A stretch of DNA of 64,000 nt from Chitinophagaceae bacterium (GCA_016787085.1 JAEUVJ010000013.1:110401-174400); one strand, 5' to 3'; counted from the stretch's first letter, positions 38,854 to 47,414 are shown. Numbers and translations are program-made. The notes: generated by a model not told the origin, from the sequence alone.

Positions 38854-39417
38854 TCAGGCCCTCTGTTTTTTTAATTGTAACCATTCACTTTTCAGCATCG
38901 CATATTGGTATTCACTTCCCCATTTCCCTTTGAAAAAAATATTCTCTATGAAATGACCTTCCTGCCTGAACCCGATACTTTTCAGCAACTGGATGGAAGC
39001 GGTGTTTTCTGCGTCCACCGTTTCAGTAACCCTGTGGAAGTCGTCAAGGCTGAATAAAAAATCCAATATTGAAAGCAGGGTTTCTTTCGCATAGCCCTTC
39101 TTTTGCTCGCCGGGTGAAATAGTAATGCCGATCTCTGCCAGCCTGGTATCATGCTGATCAAGTTTGATGGCGCAGTCGCCAATTAGTTTACCGGTTACCT
39201 TACTCTCTATTCCATACTGTACCCATTCACCGGGATTTCCAAATTCTTTATCCGCTTGTTCTTTGATGAAATCTTCCGCCTGCTTCATCGAAAAAACATC
39301 AAAACCCTGGTATTTGGTCACTTCCGGATCAGAGCGGTATGCATGAAAATCAGCCAGGTCTGATAATTTTAAATTCCTGATCAAAAGCCGGTCGGTCTGC
39401 AGGATCAACTTGTTCAT
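38854..39417 (-). CDS. GNAT N-acetyltransferase (RimJ/RimL-like)
   Basis: The protein has 187 residues. The GNAT fold is indicated by TDRLLIRNLKLSDLADFHAYRSDPEV at the start, LAEIGITISPGEQKKGYAKETLL (the acetyl-CoA pyrophosphate loop) and KSIGFRQEGHFIEN near the end. It would transfer acetyl from CoA to an amine; the target is unknown. It is the second-last gene of a group of four on this strand. Confidence 0.9.
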   Translation of the reverse strand: MNKLILQTDRLLIRNLKLSDLADFHAYRSDPEVTKYQGFDVFSMKQAEDFIKEQADKEFGNPGEWVQYGIESKVTGKLIGDCAIKLDQHDTRLAEIGITISPGEQKKGYAKETLLSILDFLFSLDDFHRVTETVDAENTASIQLLKSIGFRQEGHFIENIFFKGKWGSEYQYAMLKSEWLQLKKQRA

Positions 39418-39425
39418 TTGCCTGG

Positions 39426-40430
39426 TTAAAAGGTTTGCTCAATCAGTTCTTTATTCACCATCATTCCTGTTGCAGTACCCATCGCCACCGCATTTGCCAC
39501 GGTTCGCATCCGGGTAGTATTGTCACCGCAGGCAAAGATACCCGGAACGGTTGTTCTTTGTGCCGTATCTGTTTTAATATAGCCATCCCCGGTTATTTCA
39601 CATCCCAGTGACCGGGGAACAGATGAATGCTGTACAAAAGGAAGCCTTGCATACATCGCTTTTATAGCTGCATTTGTTCCGTCTTTGAAAATGATTCTTT
39701 CTGCATACCCGTTTTTATGCTCCAGTCGCTCGATTTCTTTTTCTGCTATAGCGATCTTATGCTGTTGAAGTTTTTCTGACTGCTGCTTTGTAAGGGTTGA
39801 TTTGCCGTTTGTATAAAGAGTCAGGTTGCTTGTCCAATTGGAAATAAGGGAGGACAATTCAAATGCATCATCGCCATTAGCCAGGATGCCGGTTTTTTGA
39901 TGTCGAACTTCATAACCATGACAATAAGGACAATGAAGCACACTTATGCCCCAGCATGCTGCAAAGCCGGGTATATCGGGCATGATGTCTTTAATGCCTG
40001 TGGCAAAAACCAGTTTACCGGCTGCGAAAGTTTCACCTGTTTGAACCTTTAGTTGAAAACCAGTTTCGGTTTTGCTGCCGGCCGTTACAAAAGCATCCAG
40101 GAACGCTACCGTATCATATAGCTGCACTTGCTGTTTTGCCAAGGTGGTAATTTCTTTCGGTGTCTTTCCATCGTTGGTCAGGAAGTTGTGTGAGTGAGGT
40201 GTCTGCTTATTACAGGGATCGCCACTGTCAATGATCAGCACCTTTTTCAACGCCCTGCCCAGCGCCATACCTGCTGCCAAACCTGAGTAGCTGCCGCCAA
40301 CTATTATTACATCATATTGTTTTTCCTGTTTCATCTTTTTGTTTGTTGAATTACCCGGGAATGGGAGCGGGACGATCATCCCGCTGAAAGCGATACCTGT
40401 TTGCCTGATAAAGCCACGTCTTTGAATCAT
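39426..40430 (-). CDS. FAD/NAD(P) oxidoreductase, thioredoxin-reductase-like
   Basis: The protein has 334 residues from the ATG at 40430, chosen because AAGGAGAT lies about 5 bases before it (complement 40436-40443); a longer frame exists. It has VIIVGGSYSGLAAGMALGRAL (FAD motif), the redox pair CPYCHGYEV and a C-terminal IFACGDNTTRMRT. The N-terminus has two arginines (RRGFIRQTG) and a hydrophobic stretch, which looks like a Tat or signal anchor, so it may act outside the cytoplasm. Confidence 0.85.
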   Translation of the reverse strand: MIQRRGFIRQTGIAFSGMIVPLPFPGNSTNKKMKQEKQYDVIIVGGSYSGLAAGMALGRALKKVLIIDSGDPCNKQTPHSHNFLTNDGKTPKEITTLAKQQVQLYDTVAFLDAFVTAGSKTETGFQLKVQTGETFAAGKLVFATGIKDIMPDIPGFAACWGISVLHCPYCHGYEVRHQKTGILANGDDAFELSSLISNWTSNLTLYTNGKSTLTKQQSEKLQQHKIAIAEKEIERLEHKNGYAERIIFKDGTNAAIKAMYARLPFVQHSSVPRSLGCEITGDGYIKTDTAQRTTVPGIFACGDNTTRMRTVANAVAMGTATGMMVNKELIEQTF

Positions 40431-40443
40431 AAAAACGATCTCC

Positions 40444-40668
40444 TTATTTCGCTGCGCTGGCTTTTGAAAGGCGGCGAATAAGGAAATCAAGGAACGGCAC
40501 CCCGATGAACATCATCCACGGAACTAATGAGATGGTAAGAATGAATGTTCTTTGATATAAAGGCAGGGACGACAACTGTTGTCCAAAAAAGAAAAGAAAC
40601 AGGGTAATGGAGGGGTATATCACCGCCCAGATCTTTACTGACATTAAGAGTCTTGCTTTTGCTTTCAT
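40444..40668 (-). CDS. Small two-helix membrane protein
   Basis: The protein has 74 residues from the ATG at 40668; the frame opens further upstream only with a TTG. Two hydrophobic helices (about IWAVIYPSITLFLFFFG and LTISLVPWMMFIGVPFLDF) have a short polar loop. It precedes the oxidoreductase on the same strand by 13 bp. No function is known. The pairing suggests an operon with the oxidoreductase. Confidence 0.6.
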   Translation of the reverse strand: MKAKARLLMSVKIWAVIYPSITLFLFFFGQQLSSLPLYQRTFILTISLVPWMMFIGVPFLDFLIRRLSKASAAK

Positions 40669-40761
40669 GCTGATTGGTTTTTTGATCAATTATCTTATCA
40701 GGCACAAAAGTAATATGGACAGAAAGAGGAACGACAGGACGATTATGCAGTTGAACAGGAC

Positions 40762-41625
40762 TTATTTGAAATTCTTCCGGAATGCCTCAGGAGAATGTCC
40801 TGTATGTTTTTTAAAGAACCTGATAAAATAGGAAACATCTTCGTAGCCTAAATGATCAGCAATATCTTTTACCTGGTTAGTGGTGGCGAGCAAATATCTT
40901 TTTGCTTCAAGGATTATCTGTTCGTTGATAAGGTCTGATACGGTTTTGCCAGCAGACGCTTTGGTAATCGCATTTAACTGGTAGGAAGAAAGACTTAGTA
41001 AGTCTGCATATTGCGAAACATTTTTCATGCTCCCGATGTTGGTTTCCAGCAAGCGAAGAAGCTCTTCAAAACGTTGCTGGGTATAGCTTTTTTTTGTATT
41101 TGCAATGCCTTTCGGATCATGGCTTTGCCGGATGTACTCTATAAAAAAGAGATCGAGGCTGGCTTGTATCGCTTCTGTATAACCTTCCTGCCTGGCGGAA
41201 AACTCATTGTATATATTGGCCAAGACGGAGTGCAGTTTCATAAATCTGGCAGCTTCCACGTCACAATAATTCTTACTGGTAGCTTTTTTCCAACGTTGTT
41301 CGGTGATCGTGTGTTTTGGCTGGTAAAATGCGAAATCAAATTCCATCAAAAAACCGGTACTGCCTGCTTTCAATTCAAGCCGGTGCACCTGGCCGGGCCG
41401 AATGATGAATACAGCATAGTCCTTCACTTCATATTCTATAAAGTCTATTGCATGAATACCACTGCCTTTTTGCACCAGGAGGATAAAGAAGAAATCGTGT
41501 TTGTGCAGATCATGAAGCAGGTCCTTCCCGTTTAATACCTGCTGAATATCGCGGATACTGAAGCGGCCGCTTTTGGCCCGATCTCCCTGAGCAGAAGTGA
41601 TATGCCTGACGGGTATTGTCTTCAC
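40762..41625 (-). CDS. AraC-family transcriptional regulator
   Basis: The protein has 287 residues. The N-terminal part is a cupin-like sensing region (VKDYAVFIIRPGQVHRLELKAG). The C-terminus holds the two AraC helix-turn-helix motifs: the LLSLSSYQLNAITKASAGKTVSDLI stretch and VKDIADHLGYEDVSYFIRFFKKHTGHSPEAFR. It would regulate the adjacent small-protein/oxidoreductase operon, whose start is 94 bp downstream of it on the same strand, although that link is inference. Confidence 0.93.
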   Translation of the reverse strand: MKTIPVRHITSAQGDRAKSGRFSIRDIQQVLNGKDLLHDLHKHDFFFILLVQKGSGIHAIDFIEYEVKDYAVFIIRPGQVHRLELKAGSTGFLMEFDFAFYQPKHTITEQRWKKATSKNYCDVEAARFMKLHSVLANIYNEFSARQEGYTEAIQASLDLFFIEYIRQSHDPKGIANTKKSYTQQRFEELLRLLETNIGSMKNVSQYADLLSLSSYQLNAITKASAGKTVSDLINEQIILEAKRYLLATTNQVKDIADHLGYEDVSYFIRFFKKHTGHSPEAFRKNFK

Positions 41626-41698
41626 TATCTAAAGATAACCAACAGGCCTGCAATTTTTCTTTCCGGTATTTAACCAGATGATTTGCGTTTGTCAAACT

Positions 41699-41745
41699 TC
41701 CGGACTTGAACCAATGACTCTCCCAACCAGGTTCGGGATGCTGTA
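41699..41745 (-). pseudogene. Degraded tRNA-like 3' half (integration scar)
   Basis: On the minus strand the sequence reads as the anticodon arm, T arm and acceptor part of a tRNA, with the conserved GGTTCAAGTC T-loop but with a mispaired stem and no usable 5' half. It resembles the tRNA-like relic at 43164, in the same orientation. I interpret it as a scar of past integration. Confidence 0.5.
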
Positions 41746-41765
41746 CACTTGAGAGACATAAAAAA

Positions 41766-41783
41766 GGCCGACAACTGTCAGCC
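41766..41783 (-). terminator. Intrinsic terminator in scar region
   Basis: An 8-bp stem (ggccgaca / tgtcagcc) with a 2-base loop is followed on the minus strand by a long T-run (complement of 41760-41765). The layout (tRNA-end fragment, terminator, tRNA-like relic) is repeated at 43164-43333. Confidence 0.7.
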
Positions 41784-41898
41784 TTCCGCTCCTCTTATTG
41801 ACCAAGCTGCAGCTTGGATAGGGTAATTGAACTGACTATCGTTTGGAAATCAACGCTTAGCTTTCGGTTAATATTAACCGGAAGTCTAAGAGCCCTTC

Positions 41899-42684
41899 CT
41901 AAATCTTGTCAATTTTATTGCTTGCGTCTTTTTCAACCTTCAGGGCTCTCTTGGTAATTCTTAAATCTCTGAAGTAACCTATTGTACCGATATCAATATA
42001 TAATCCCACTCCACCTTTTTTATTACTCCCAAGCATTTTATCTACAATGAAAGTAGAGTACTTCATATCATTAATAAACATTTCGGCAGTCTCACCGTTG
42101 ACCTCTATACGCATTTTAATCCATTCTTTTAAAGCAACAGGGGCCGAACCTTCATATCTAAATGGAGCTATCTTTCTCAAGGTGTCAAACTTATAATGTG
42201 GATATGAGATATATTGGACTGTATGATTTCTAAATCGCTGATTGTTGACCCTCCCCACTTTTGGCCTTAGATAAATCGCCTCGAAACTTGAATCGTCCTG
42301 CCCGATCCTGAAAAACATTCCAATGAACCCTGCAACGCCAGAATAAGGTGGTGGATTTTGAATTTGACTGTACAGTGTTACCTCAATAGTGCCATTCTCA
42401 AAATCATCTAAATCCGCAAGTCTGGCATAGTGAGGTTCATCAACCGTTTTTTCGACGTTATTAGAATCAAACGGAATGGCATCCAAATCCCTTTCTATTT
42501 TCACAACTTTCCTGCCTTGAAAATCTATTATCTCACCTTTGACATTATGCAGTTCAAAAGTGTGTTTCCCAAGTCTCAATTGTTTCCACTTATTCAACTC
42601 ATCACCCTTGGATTGAGCATTTATCCCAACGGTTGCTCCGAGGAGGAACAAGATGAGAGCCACAATTTTTTTAGTAATATTCAT
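41899..42684 (-). CDS. Secreted protein with concanavalin/LamG-like body
   Basis: The protein has 261 residues and a signal peptide (about 1-23, ending GINAQ). The mature part shows beta-strand-rich stretches (FELHNVKGEIIDFQGRKVVKIERD, FENGTIEVTLYSQIQ, GVAGFIGMFFRI) resembling the lectin-like fold of family 3-keto-disaccharide hydrolase or LamG proteins, without an assignable active site. Its start lies 92 bp from the divergent HxlR gene, which may regulate it. It sits between two integration-scar regions and may be cargo of an older element. Confidence 0.6.
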   Translation of the reverse strand: MNITKKIVALILFLLGATVGINAQSKGDELNKWKQLRLGKHTFELHNVKGEIIDFQGRKVVKIERDLDAIPFDSNNVEKTVDEPHYARLADLDDFENGTIEVTLYSQIQNPPPYSGVAGFIGMFFRIGQDDSSFEAIYLRPKVGRVNNQRFRNHTVQYISYPHYKFDTLRKIAPFRYEGSAPVALKEWIKMRIEVNGETAEMFINDMKYSTFIVDKMLGSNKKGGVGLYIDIGTIGYFRDLRITKRALKVEKDASNKIDKI

Positions 42685-42776
42685 GGAGTTACTATTTCAG
42701 ATGCAAAACTATCAATAGTAGTATACTTTTGTAACCATAATAGTGAATAGTAGTAACCTGTAGGTAACCAGTATTT

Positions 42777-43118
42777 ATGAGATATATAGCAAATCCTTAT
42801 CAATGTCCGGTGACCAGAACCATGTCCATCATTGGTGGAAAATGGAAACCGATAATTCTAAACTGTATCGGCGATAAATCGCTTCGCTTTGGAAAACTCA
42901 ATCAATTGATACCTGCCATATCGAATAAGGTATTATCGGGTGAGTTGAAAGAATTGGAAGATTTGGCACTTATAGAAAGACGGGAATTCAATGAACTTCT
43001 TCCAAGGGTAGAGTACCGATTAACCAAATCAGGCCAAAGTCTCATTCCCCTGCTCCATGAACTAGCCAATTGGGGAAATACCAATCTTGCTAAAAAGCTG
43101 GAGAACGCCATTAAATGA
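42777..43118 (+). CDS. HxlR-family transcriptional regulator
   Basis: The protein has 113 residues with the HxlR winged helix: QCPVTRTMSIIGGKWKPIILNCIGDKSLRFGKLNQLIPAISNKVL, including the Cys near the N-terminus that serves as a redox sensor in some members, and the wing RVEYRLTKSGQSL. It is divergent from the secreted-protein gene and probably regulates it. Confidence 0.9.
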   Translation: MRYIANPYQCPVTRTMSIIGGKWKPIILNCIGDKSLRFGKLNQLIPAISNKVLSGELKELEDLALIERREFNELLPRVEYRLTKSGQSLIPLLHELANWGNTNLAKKLENAIK

Positions 43119-43163
43119 AAAACGGTTACACTTTTTCAGTATAACCGCTATCTCATTATATCT

Positions 43164-43235
43164 GCTCCCCCTGTTGGACTTGAGCTAACGATCCTCCCGA
43201 CCACGGTCGGGATGCTCTAACACTGACACCCGGCT
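43164..43235 (-). pseudogene. Degraded tRNA-like relic
   Basis: The minus strand ends in the same gctccccctgttggactt 3' end as the tRNA-Asn gene at 63862 but then diverges; the anticodon loop is not a valid one (no T at position 33) and the 5' acceptor half does not pair. It probably came from a previous att site or an adjacent tRNA gene. Confidence 0.55.
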
Positions 43236-43263
43236 CAGAGTCTGCGCAACAACAAATAAAAAA

Positions 43264-43282
43264 AGCCGACTTATCGTCGACT
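43264..43282 (-). terminator. Terminator of the ancestral tRNA-Asn transcript
   Basis: A 7-bp stem (agccgac / gtcgact, one G-T pair) with a 5-base loop and a T-run on the minus strand (complement of 43257-43264), directly downstream of the left att copy. It probably ended the tRNA-Asn transcript before the island inserted. Confidence 0.7.
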
Positions 43283-43287
43283 TCTGA

Positions 43288-43333
43288 TGCTCCCCCTGTT
43301 GGACTTGAACCAACGACCCTCTGATTAACAGTC
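43288..43333 (-). repeat. Left attachment site (attL), 46-bp direct repeat
   Basis: The 46 bases are identical to 63860-63905 and correspond to the 3' half of tRNA-Asn(GTT), from just past its discriminator base up to the anticodon stem. The repeat ends at a mismatch on each side. It marks the left end of the island. Confidence 0.92.
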
Positions 43334-43446
43334 TCAATGCATTATGTATATTTTTTTTCATGTAGTTACCTATTTAGAAACCTCCACAACTAATTTTTCC
43401 TCACAAAGATCGTATCAGGTCAAATTTAAGCTTTGTATTAATAAAA

Positions 43447-43470
43447 AAAGAAGGGCGTTAACCCTTCTTT
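43447..43470. terminator. Bidirectional terminator at the left end of the island
   Basis: A 9-bp inverted repeat (aaagaaggg / cccttcttt) flanked by A-run and T-run, so it can work both ways. It ends the minus-strand gene at 43500. The 166 bases between attL and 43500 contain nothing else recognisable. Confidence 0.8.
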
Positions 43471-43499
43471 TGTATATACATCTTTGCTAACTAAATATA

Positions 43500-43823
43500 T
43501 CAACTGTCTGACTTTGCCGAATTCACCTCCATCTCTTTTATTTTTATCCGATAGTCTTTCTCAATTGCTTGGACCTGATTCAAAGACAATTTTTCACCTT
43601 TTCGTATCTGGTTACTAAGACTCTGATAAAATATATTGGACCGGTATTTTCCTTTCAACACATTTAGTTTGTCTCGGGTTGAAATTACCTCTAGATTTTC
43701 AGTGTTTGAAGGGACCTCGAATGTTTCCATTTGATTTAAAATAGCAATCCCCCTACCACCCCAATCTTTTTTCCATCCATTTATAATAATTGGGTCTTTT
43801 GACTTATACAACGTTTTTTTCAA
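43500..43823 (-). CDS. Unknown 107-residue protein or C-terminal part of the HNH gene
   Basis: The frame opens with TTG at 43823 and overlaps the HNH gene's stop. The residues (QVQAIEKDYRIKIKEMEV) suggest helical and lysine-rich sequence with no known domain. An A-run of seven at the junction (complement near 43813-43820) could be an indel: reading through it with one A fewer would fuse this frame to the HNH protein. So it may be one broken gene or a separate small one; I cannot tell. Confidence 0.4.
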   Translation of the reverse strand: MKKTLYKSKDPIIINGWKKDWGGRGIAILNQMETFEVPSNTENLEVISTRDKLNVLKGKYRSNIFYQSLSNQIRKGEKLSLNQVQAIEKDYRIKIKEMEVNSAKSDS

Positions 43824-44280
43824 TACCTAAATTCTGTTTTTTCATATCTCTGTATTTTTTAAGTACCCGATCTGGTTTTATTAATATCGACGGTATTTTA
43901 CTCTTTCCTTTTATCAATCCCATTGAATAGGCATGCTTCATATTTTGGGAATGAGTGACCCACTCCAGGTTATCAAGCGCATTGTTGAGCTTGTTTCCAT
44001 CTTTGTGATTTACAAATGGCAGCTCCAATGGGTTTTCTATAAAGGTTTCGGCTAACAGTCTATGAACAAACCTTGTTGCTGTTTTCGAGTCTCTACTCAA
44101 TCGGATTGATAAATAACCGTGGTTATTTACTCTCATTGATATTTTCCGCCCTCTAATGAACTGAAATTTATCATTCCCGTTGTGATACACATACCTATCT
44201 AGGCTCTTGACTGTTCCTTCATTATTTATCTGATATAGGCCTCCAAAATTTTTCAGATCCTTCCAAATTATGTTATCCAA
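43804..44280 (-). CDS. NUMOD4/HNH homing-type endonuclease
   Basis: The protein has 158 residues. The N-terminal WKDLKNFGGLYQINNEGTVKSL is the NUMOD4 DNA-binding motif, followed by the HNH core HRLLAETFIENPLELPFVNHKDGNKLNNALDNLEWVT (His, Asn-His-x-Asp-Gly, Asn). The start codon is TTG at 44280, since no ATG lies before the motif. Such genes are mobile or phage-associated nucleases that cut DNA at a recognition site. A frameshift against the next small frame is possible. Confidence 0.82.
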   Translation of the reverse strand: MDNIIWKDLKNFGGLYQINNEGTVKSLDRYVYHNGNDKFQFIRGRKISMRVNNHGYLSIRLSRDSKTATRFVHRLLAETFIENPLELPFVNHKDGNKLNNALDNLEWVTHSQNMKHAYSMGLIKGKSKIPSILIKPDRVLKKYRDMKKQNLGIEKNVV

Positions 44281-44632
44281 ATTTTCTATTGCTTGTAGCC
44301 ATATATTTTACTCGTATTTTTTAAATTTCAACTTGGTATTTACTACTCACTTATCGTTTAAATAAATGTTTGACTGATTTCAAGATTTAGGACGTCACCT
44401 TCGATAAGGTTGATTAAATTCGACTCTTCTGGATTCGAAATAATGTCTTTCCCTTATAAATATGCCCGTCCATACGATAACCACGAAACTTCAGTTTTCT
44501 ATTTTACTTATGCCGCATTTTTAATCAGGCAATGCAATAAGCCTTTACTTTGTCTTACCAATTACTAAGTCATATTTTTTTTTGTTTACAGGTATATTGT
44601 AAATAGTATATTATCAGGATATCTACATTAGG
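44281..44632. other. Gene-free AT-rich stretch
   Basis: It holds no supported gene. Toward its right end is GGTATATT (44591) and AGTATAT (44605), related to the repeats beyond the next gene. It may carry the regulatory or replication site of the polymerase-like gene's downstream side; otherwise I see nothing. Confidence 0.3.
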
Positions 44633-46123
44633 TTATCCATTCTTTTCTGACCATATTTCCTTTTTAATAAAAGGCTCTATACCGACACACTCTTCAAGTA
44701 CGAGCTCCATGATTATTTCTACCTCAGTATAATCCTGGATGGTAGTAATTAAAGAATCATGAATCGTGAAAACTGGCGACGTGAAGCCGAATTCACATAA
44801 CCCCCTGGGAATTCGAAAAAGCATTATACTTGATTCAATGCTCATTAGTAATCTCGACAAACCAGGAAACTTTGTCTTCTTACCGATTTTCGCCGACCTT
44901 TTTTTTGCTTCTAAAGAGTCTGACTTCTTGAAATAAGTTAACCATTCATCAATTTCTGGATAATCCATTTTAAACTTTCTGCTTACTACATCTGAACATC
45001 TATATCCGATATTGATATACCTCAGAAACCTTTTTTTCAAATCATCTAACTCATAGATCATTTCGTCATAAAAACTTTCTTTATGCCTTTCGAAGAATGT
45101 CTGATAAAACTCCCCTCTGCTAACTAGGGCTTGAAACTCCTGAAAGCCTTTACTGGAGCGAATTTCAGCTAATTTGGCGCACATAGGGAAGTTACCTGAA
45201 TATAACGATGAAAAGGCGCTATTCAGGGACTTCTTATATCTGTTAATTAGATTAGATTGACGCACCTCTTTCCAATTAAAGGACTTGTCGGCACCTTCCC
45301 AAAAGGTGGGATTAAATAATACCAATAGAAGGTACGGTTGACAATTACCAACATCCAAACCAACCAACTCCTTATTATCAAACCTTAGAAATGGTCGTAA
45401 CCTTTTATTTAAACCTGTTAGGTTTGAAAAGAACCGTCTCGAATTTGTCCCTACAGAGAGCATATATTGTTTCTGATTGAGGGCATGGACCTGCCCTATG
45501 CAGGCTTGGTAGGCCGGAAAAGGGTTTTTCTTTTCACAACTATTTACCTCCCCGTATACAGGATGAACGACCTTCTTATAGCCCCATTTTTCTTCATCAT
45601 CTTTTATTCCATCGTAATGTTTTTGATTACATTCTAAAGCTCGTTCAACGTCGATTGTAAGTCGATGATTGAACCATCTAATAAGATGGCGATACTCGAC
45701 TTTCTGTCTTTCCGATAGTCTAAAACCGCTTTTGAGAAGACGTTCTAGTTTTCGATCATCAATTTCAACTAGATTGTTTTTTGTCTGATACTTTTTCGTA
45801 AAACGATAACCGATAGATCTGGCTGGGTTATTATCTGTGGCTATGGAAGAGCTTACGAAAGTTCCATCTGTCTCTATTACGCCATGCGTAAGTAAATACC
45901 TTAAATAAAGCTGATATTGACTTATGCATTTCTTTAGGATTTGGGATGATAACAGGACATAGTTCTCTTCCGTGACTGCATCGGGGTGCTTTAAAGGAAG
46001 GGAGCATAACAGGTCAATTAAAAACGAAAAATACTGCGGTTTTAAATTTCGGCATTTAAAAGCTGGCGGGTGTTCCGCCAAAAGCTTGGCCACGTCCAGG
46101 TTTTCTGGACATAAAAATTTCAT
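44633..46123 (-). CDS. Polymerase-like protein (family-A palm, TV-Pol-like), mobile-element encoded
   Basis: The protein has 496 residues. The sequence has an order found in plasmid, phage and transposon proteins related to family-A polymerases: a basic SRRFFSNLTGLNKRLRPFLR segment (about 228-247), then LVGLDVGNCQPYLLL with Asp257 at the place of motif A, and the late FTIHDSLITTI with His455-Asp456 at the place of motif C of family-A polymerases and T7-type RNA polymerases. A convincing motif B (R-x3-K-x7-YG) is not found; ALVSRGEFYQTFF occupies its general area. The catalytic role, perhaps element replication, is inference. Confidence 0.5.
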   Translation of the reverse strand: MKFLCPENLDVAKLLAEHPPAFKCRNLKPQYFSFLIDLLCSLPLKHPDAVTEENYVLLSSQILKKCISQYQLYLRYLLTHGVIETDGTFVSSSIATDNNPARSIGYRFTKKYQTKNNLVEIDDRKLERLLKSGFRLSERQKVEYRHLIRWFNHRLTIDVERALECNQKHYDGIKDDEEKWGYKKVVHPVYGEVNSCEKKNPFPAYQACIGQVHALNQKQYMLSVGTNSRRFFSNLTGLNKRLRPFLRFDNKELVGLDVGNCQPYLLLVLFNPTFWEGADKSFNWKEVRQSNLINRYKKSLNSAFSSLYSGNFPMCAKLAEIRSSKGFQEFQALVSRGEFYQTFFERHKESFYDEMIYELDDLKKRFLRYINIGYRCSDVVSRKFKMDYPEIDEWLTYFKKSDSLEAKKRSAKIGKKTKFPGLSRLLMSIESSIMLFRIPRGLCEFGFTSPVFTIHDSLITTIQDYTEVEIIMELVLEECVGIEPFIKKEIWSEKNG

Positions 46124-46142
46124 GCTCTTTTAATTTTTGAGC

Positions 46143-46255
46143 AGTATATCTAACAAGTATATTGAAAAAGTAAAGGCCGGCTATTAGCCGCAGTGTAGAT
46201 TAACTAGTATATCAGGATTATCAGCAAATTAGCTGAAGTATATTTGAAAGTATAT
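46143..46255. repeat. Five AGTATAT repeats upstream of the polymerase-like gene
   Basis: Copies begin at 46143, 46156, 46206, 46237 and 46249, and a sixth is at 44605 after the gene. They may be iteron-like or operator sites. The rest of 46124-46345 contains no gene. Confidence 0.4.
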
Positions 46256-46345
46256 TTAAAAATCTCACCAAAATCTACAAATTAGATGCCAATGGGGGTA
46301 AACATCCTGTTGGTATGACGAAAAAAAACTAAAAAAGTTTACAAG

Positions 46346-46742
46346 CTAGGGTAAAAAATGTTCCTTCCGTTCGAAACCAGACTTATAATGCCTGAGATCT
46401 CCTTCCAAACTTAAAGTTAGAATTGGTGCAATGGCATTTATAAAGCCTTCATTTTCAATCCATATGCATAATTCTTGACTAAAATGAGTTGTTGGAACAA
46501 TTATTTTCATCGCTGGATAGGAGTTCTTGAATTCAGGAAAAAAATTAAAGGCCATTTCTTCGTTGTCCCAAAAAGCTCCTGAAATTAGTTAGAATGTCAG
46601 GTCGGAATGACCGTAATAGATCAAAAGCCGCCTTTTTACCAGTGCCGCTACCTATAATCTTTAGATCTTCGACACTATTAAGACAAATTGAAACAGGTTT
46701 TAGAACCGCTTTGTAAGCGTCAATATGAGTTATTTTAATCAC
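46346..46742 (-). pseudogene. Unknown protein split by a frameshift
   Basis: Two frames (GTG at 46742 to 46545, and 46555 to 46346) overlap by 11 bp. At a run of five T on the minus strand (complement of 46571-46575, AGCTTTTTGGG) dropping one T would fuse them into a protein of about 133 residues reading NFRSFWDNEEMAFNFFPEF. A G-rich stretch near the start (KIIGSGTGKK) and the end SGFERKEHFLP give no known domain. It is a pseudogene, a homopolymer error or two separate genes; the first two are likelier. Confidence 0.45.
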
Positions 46743-46757
46743 AACAAATAAGAATTA

Positions 46758-46889
46758 TTATCCTTTCTTTCCATTGGTGTCGTTGTTATTATTTGAACTA
46801 TCCAATAGCCAAATCAAAAAAATGGCGAATGGTATTGACAAGAAAAAATTAGGTAGCCATGGTATTATTCGTTCTACAAGTAATATCAT
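46758..46889 (-). CDS. Single-helix membrane peptide, 43 residues
   Basis: The frame runs from the ATG at 46889 to a stop at 46758. The product has a single hydrophobic helix (ILLVERIIPWLPNFFLSIPF and FAIFLIWLL) and an asparagine- and lysine-rich tail (DSSNNNNDTNGKKG). It is too short for automatic ORF calling. It lies 15 bp above the frameshifted gene on the same strand. Function unknown; a small membrane peptide of this kind could be a toxin or a stabiliser, but nothing shows that. Confidence 0.4.
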   Translation of the reverse strand: MILLVERIIPWLPNFFLSIPFAIFLIWLLDSSNNNNDTNGKKG

Positions 46890-46904
46890 AACAATATTTT
46901 TAAG

Positions 46905-47414
46905 TCACTTTATTTCCCATCTTGCCTTACTAGCGTCCGCATAAGTAGCGTATGGATAAATTTTTCGGGAAACAATTTGTGGTCTCCCACCAAAAGTTGA
47001 AACGTGAGATGTAAGATCATCTTCTACTTCATCCAGGTATTTGTACTTTTCATCATCATTGTTAGCAATCATTTTAATCTCAGACGTATATTGACCAGAT
47101 ATTAACGTGTCTGGCCGGTCTATCCAAATTTGCTCTTTTTTAAGACCCCCGTAGCCATCTGGAACTAGAATATCCTTGAGTTCGGCCTGCCTACTATGCC
47201 TTCGAAAGAACTTGATTTGGCAAAATGCATAGACCAAACTAGGCTCATGGTATTCGTGCTTATATGGGGTAGCTTCATTTGATTTCCCCGCTATAGAATC
47301 TGAGGGCCTCTTTTTTAAACTATCAATAACCCTGTTTAATCTCGATACTTCCGAATTTTTATTCCCGTTACAGGAGAGTAGAACAAGAAAGGCAAATGCA
47401 TAGTAAAGCTTCAT
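46905..47414 (-). CDS. Putative lipoprotein, unknown function
   Basis: The protein has 169 residues from the ATG at 47414; a longer frame adds 42 unsupported residues. The N-terminus ends in a lipobox, LVLLSC, so Cys15 would carry the lipid. The mature part is beta-rich and ends in FGGRPQIVSRKIYPYATY. No domain is recognised. It is divergent to the XRE regulator. Confidence 0.55.
   Translation of the reverse strand: MKLYYAFAFLVLLSCNGNKNSEVSRLNRVIDSLKKRPSDSIAGKSNEATPYKHEYHEPSLVYAFCQIKFFRRHSRQAELKDILVPDGYGGLKKEQIWIDRPDTLISGQYTSEIKMIANNDDEKYKYLDEVEDDLTSHVSTFGGRPQIVSRKIYPYATYADASKARWEIK

Noticed and set aside
41011..41535. Plus-strand frame of 174 residues opposite the AraC gene
   Set aside because: It is the complement shadow of a well-supported AraC regulator.
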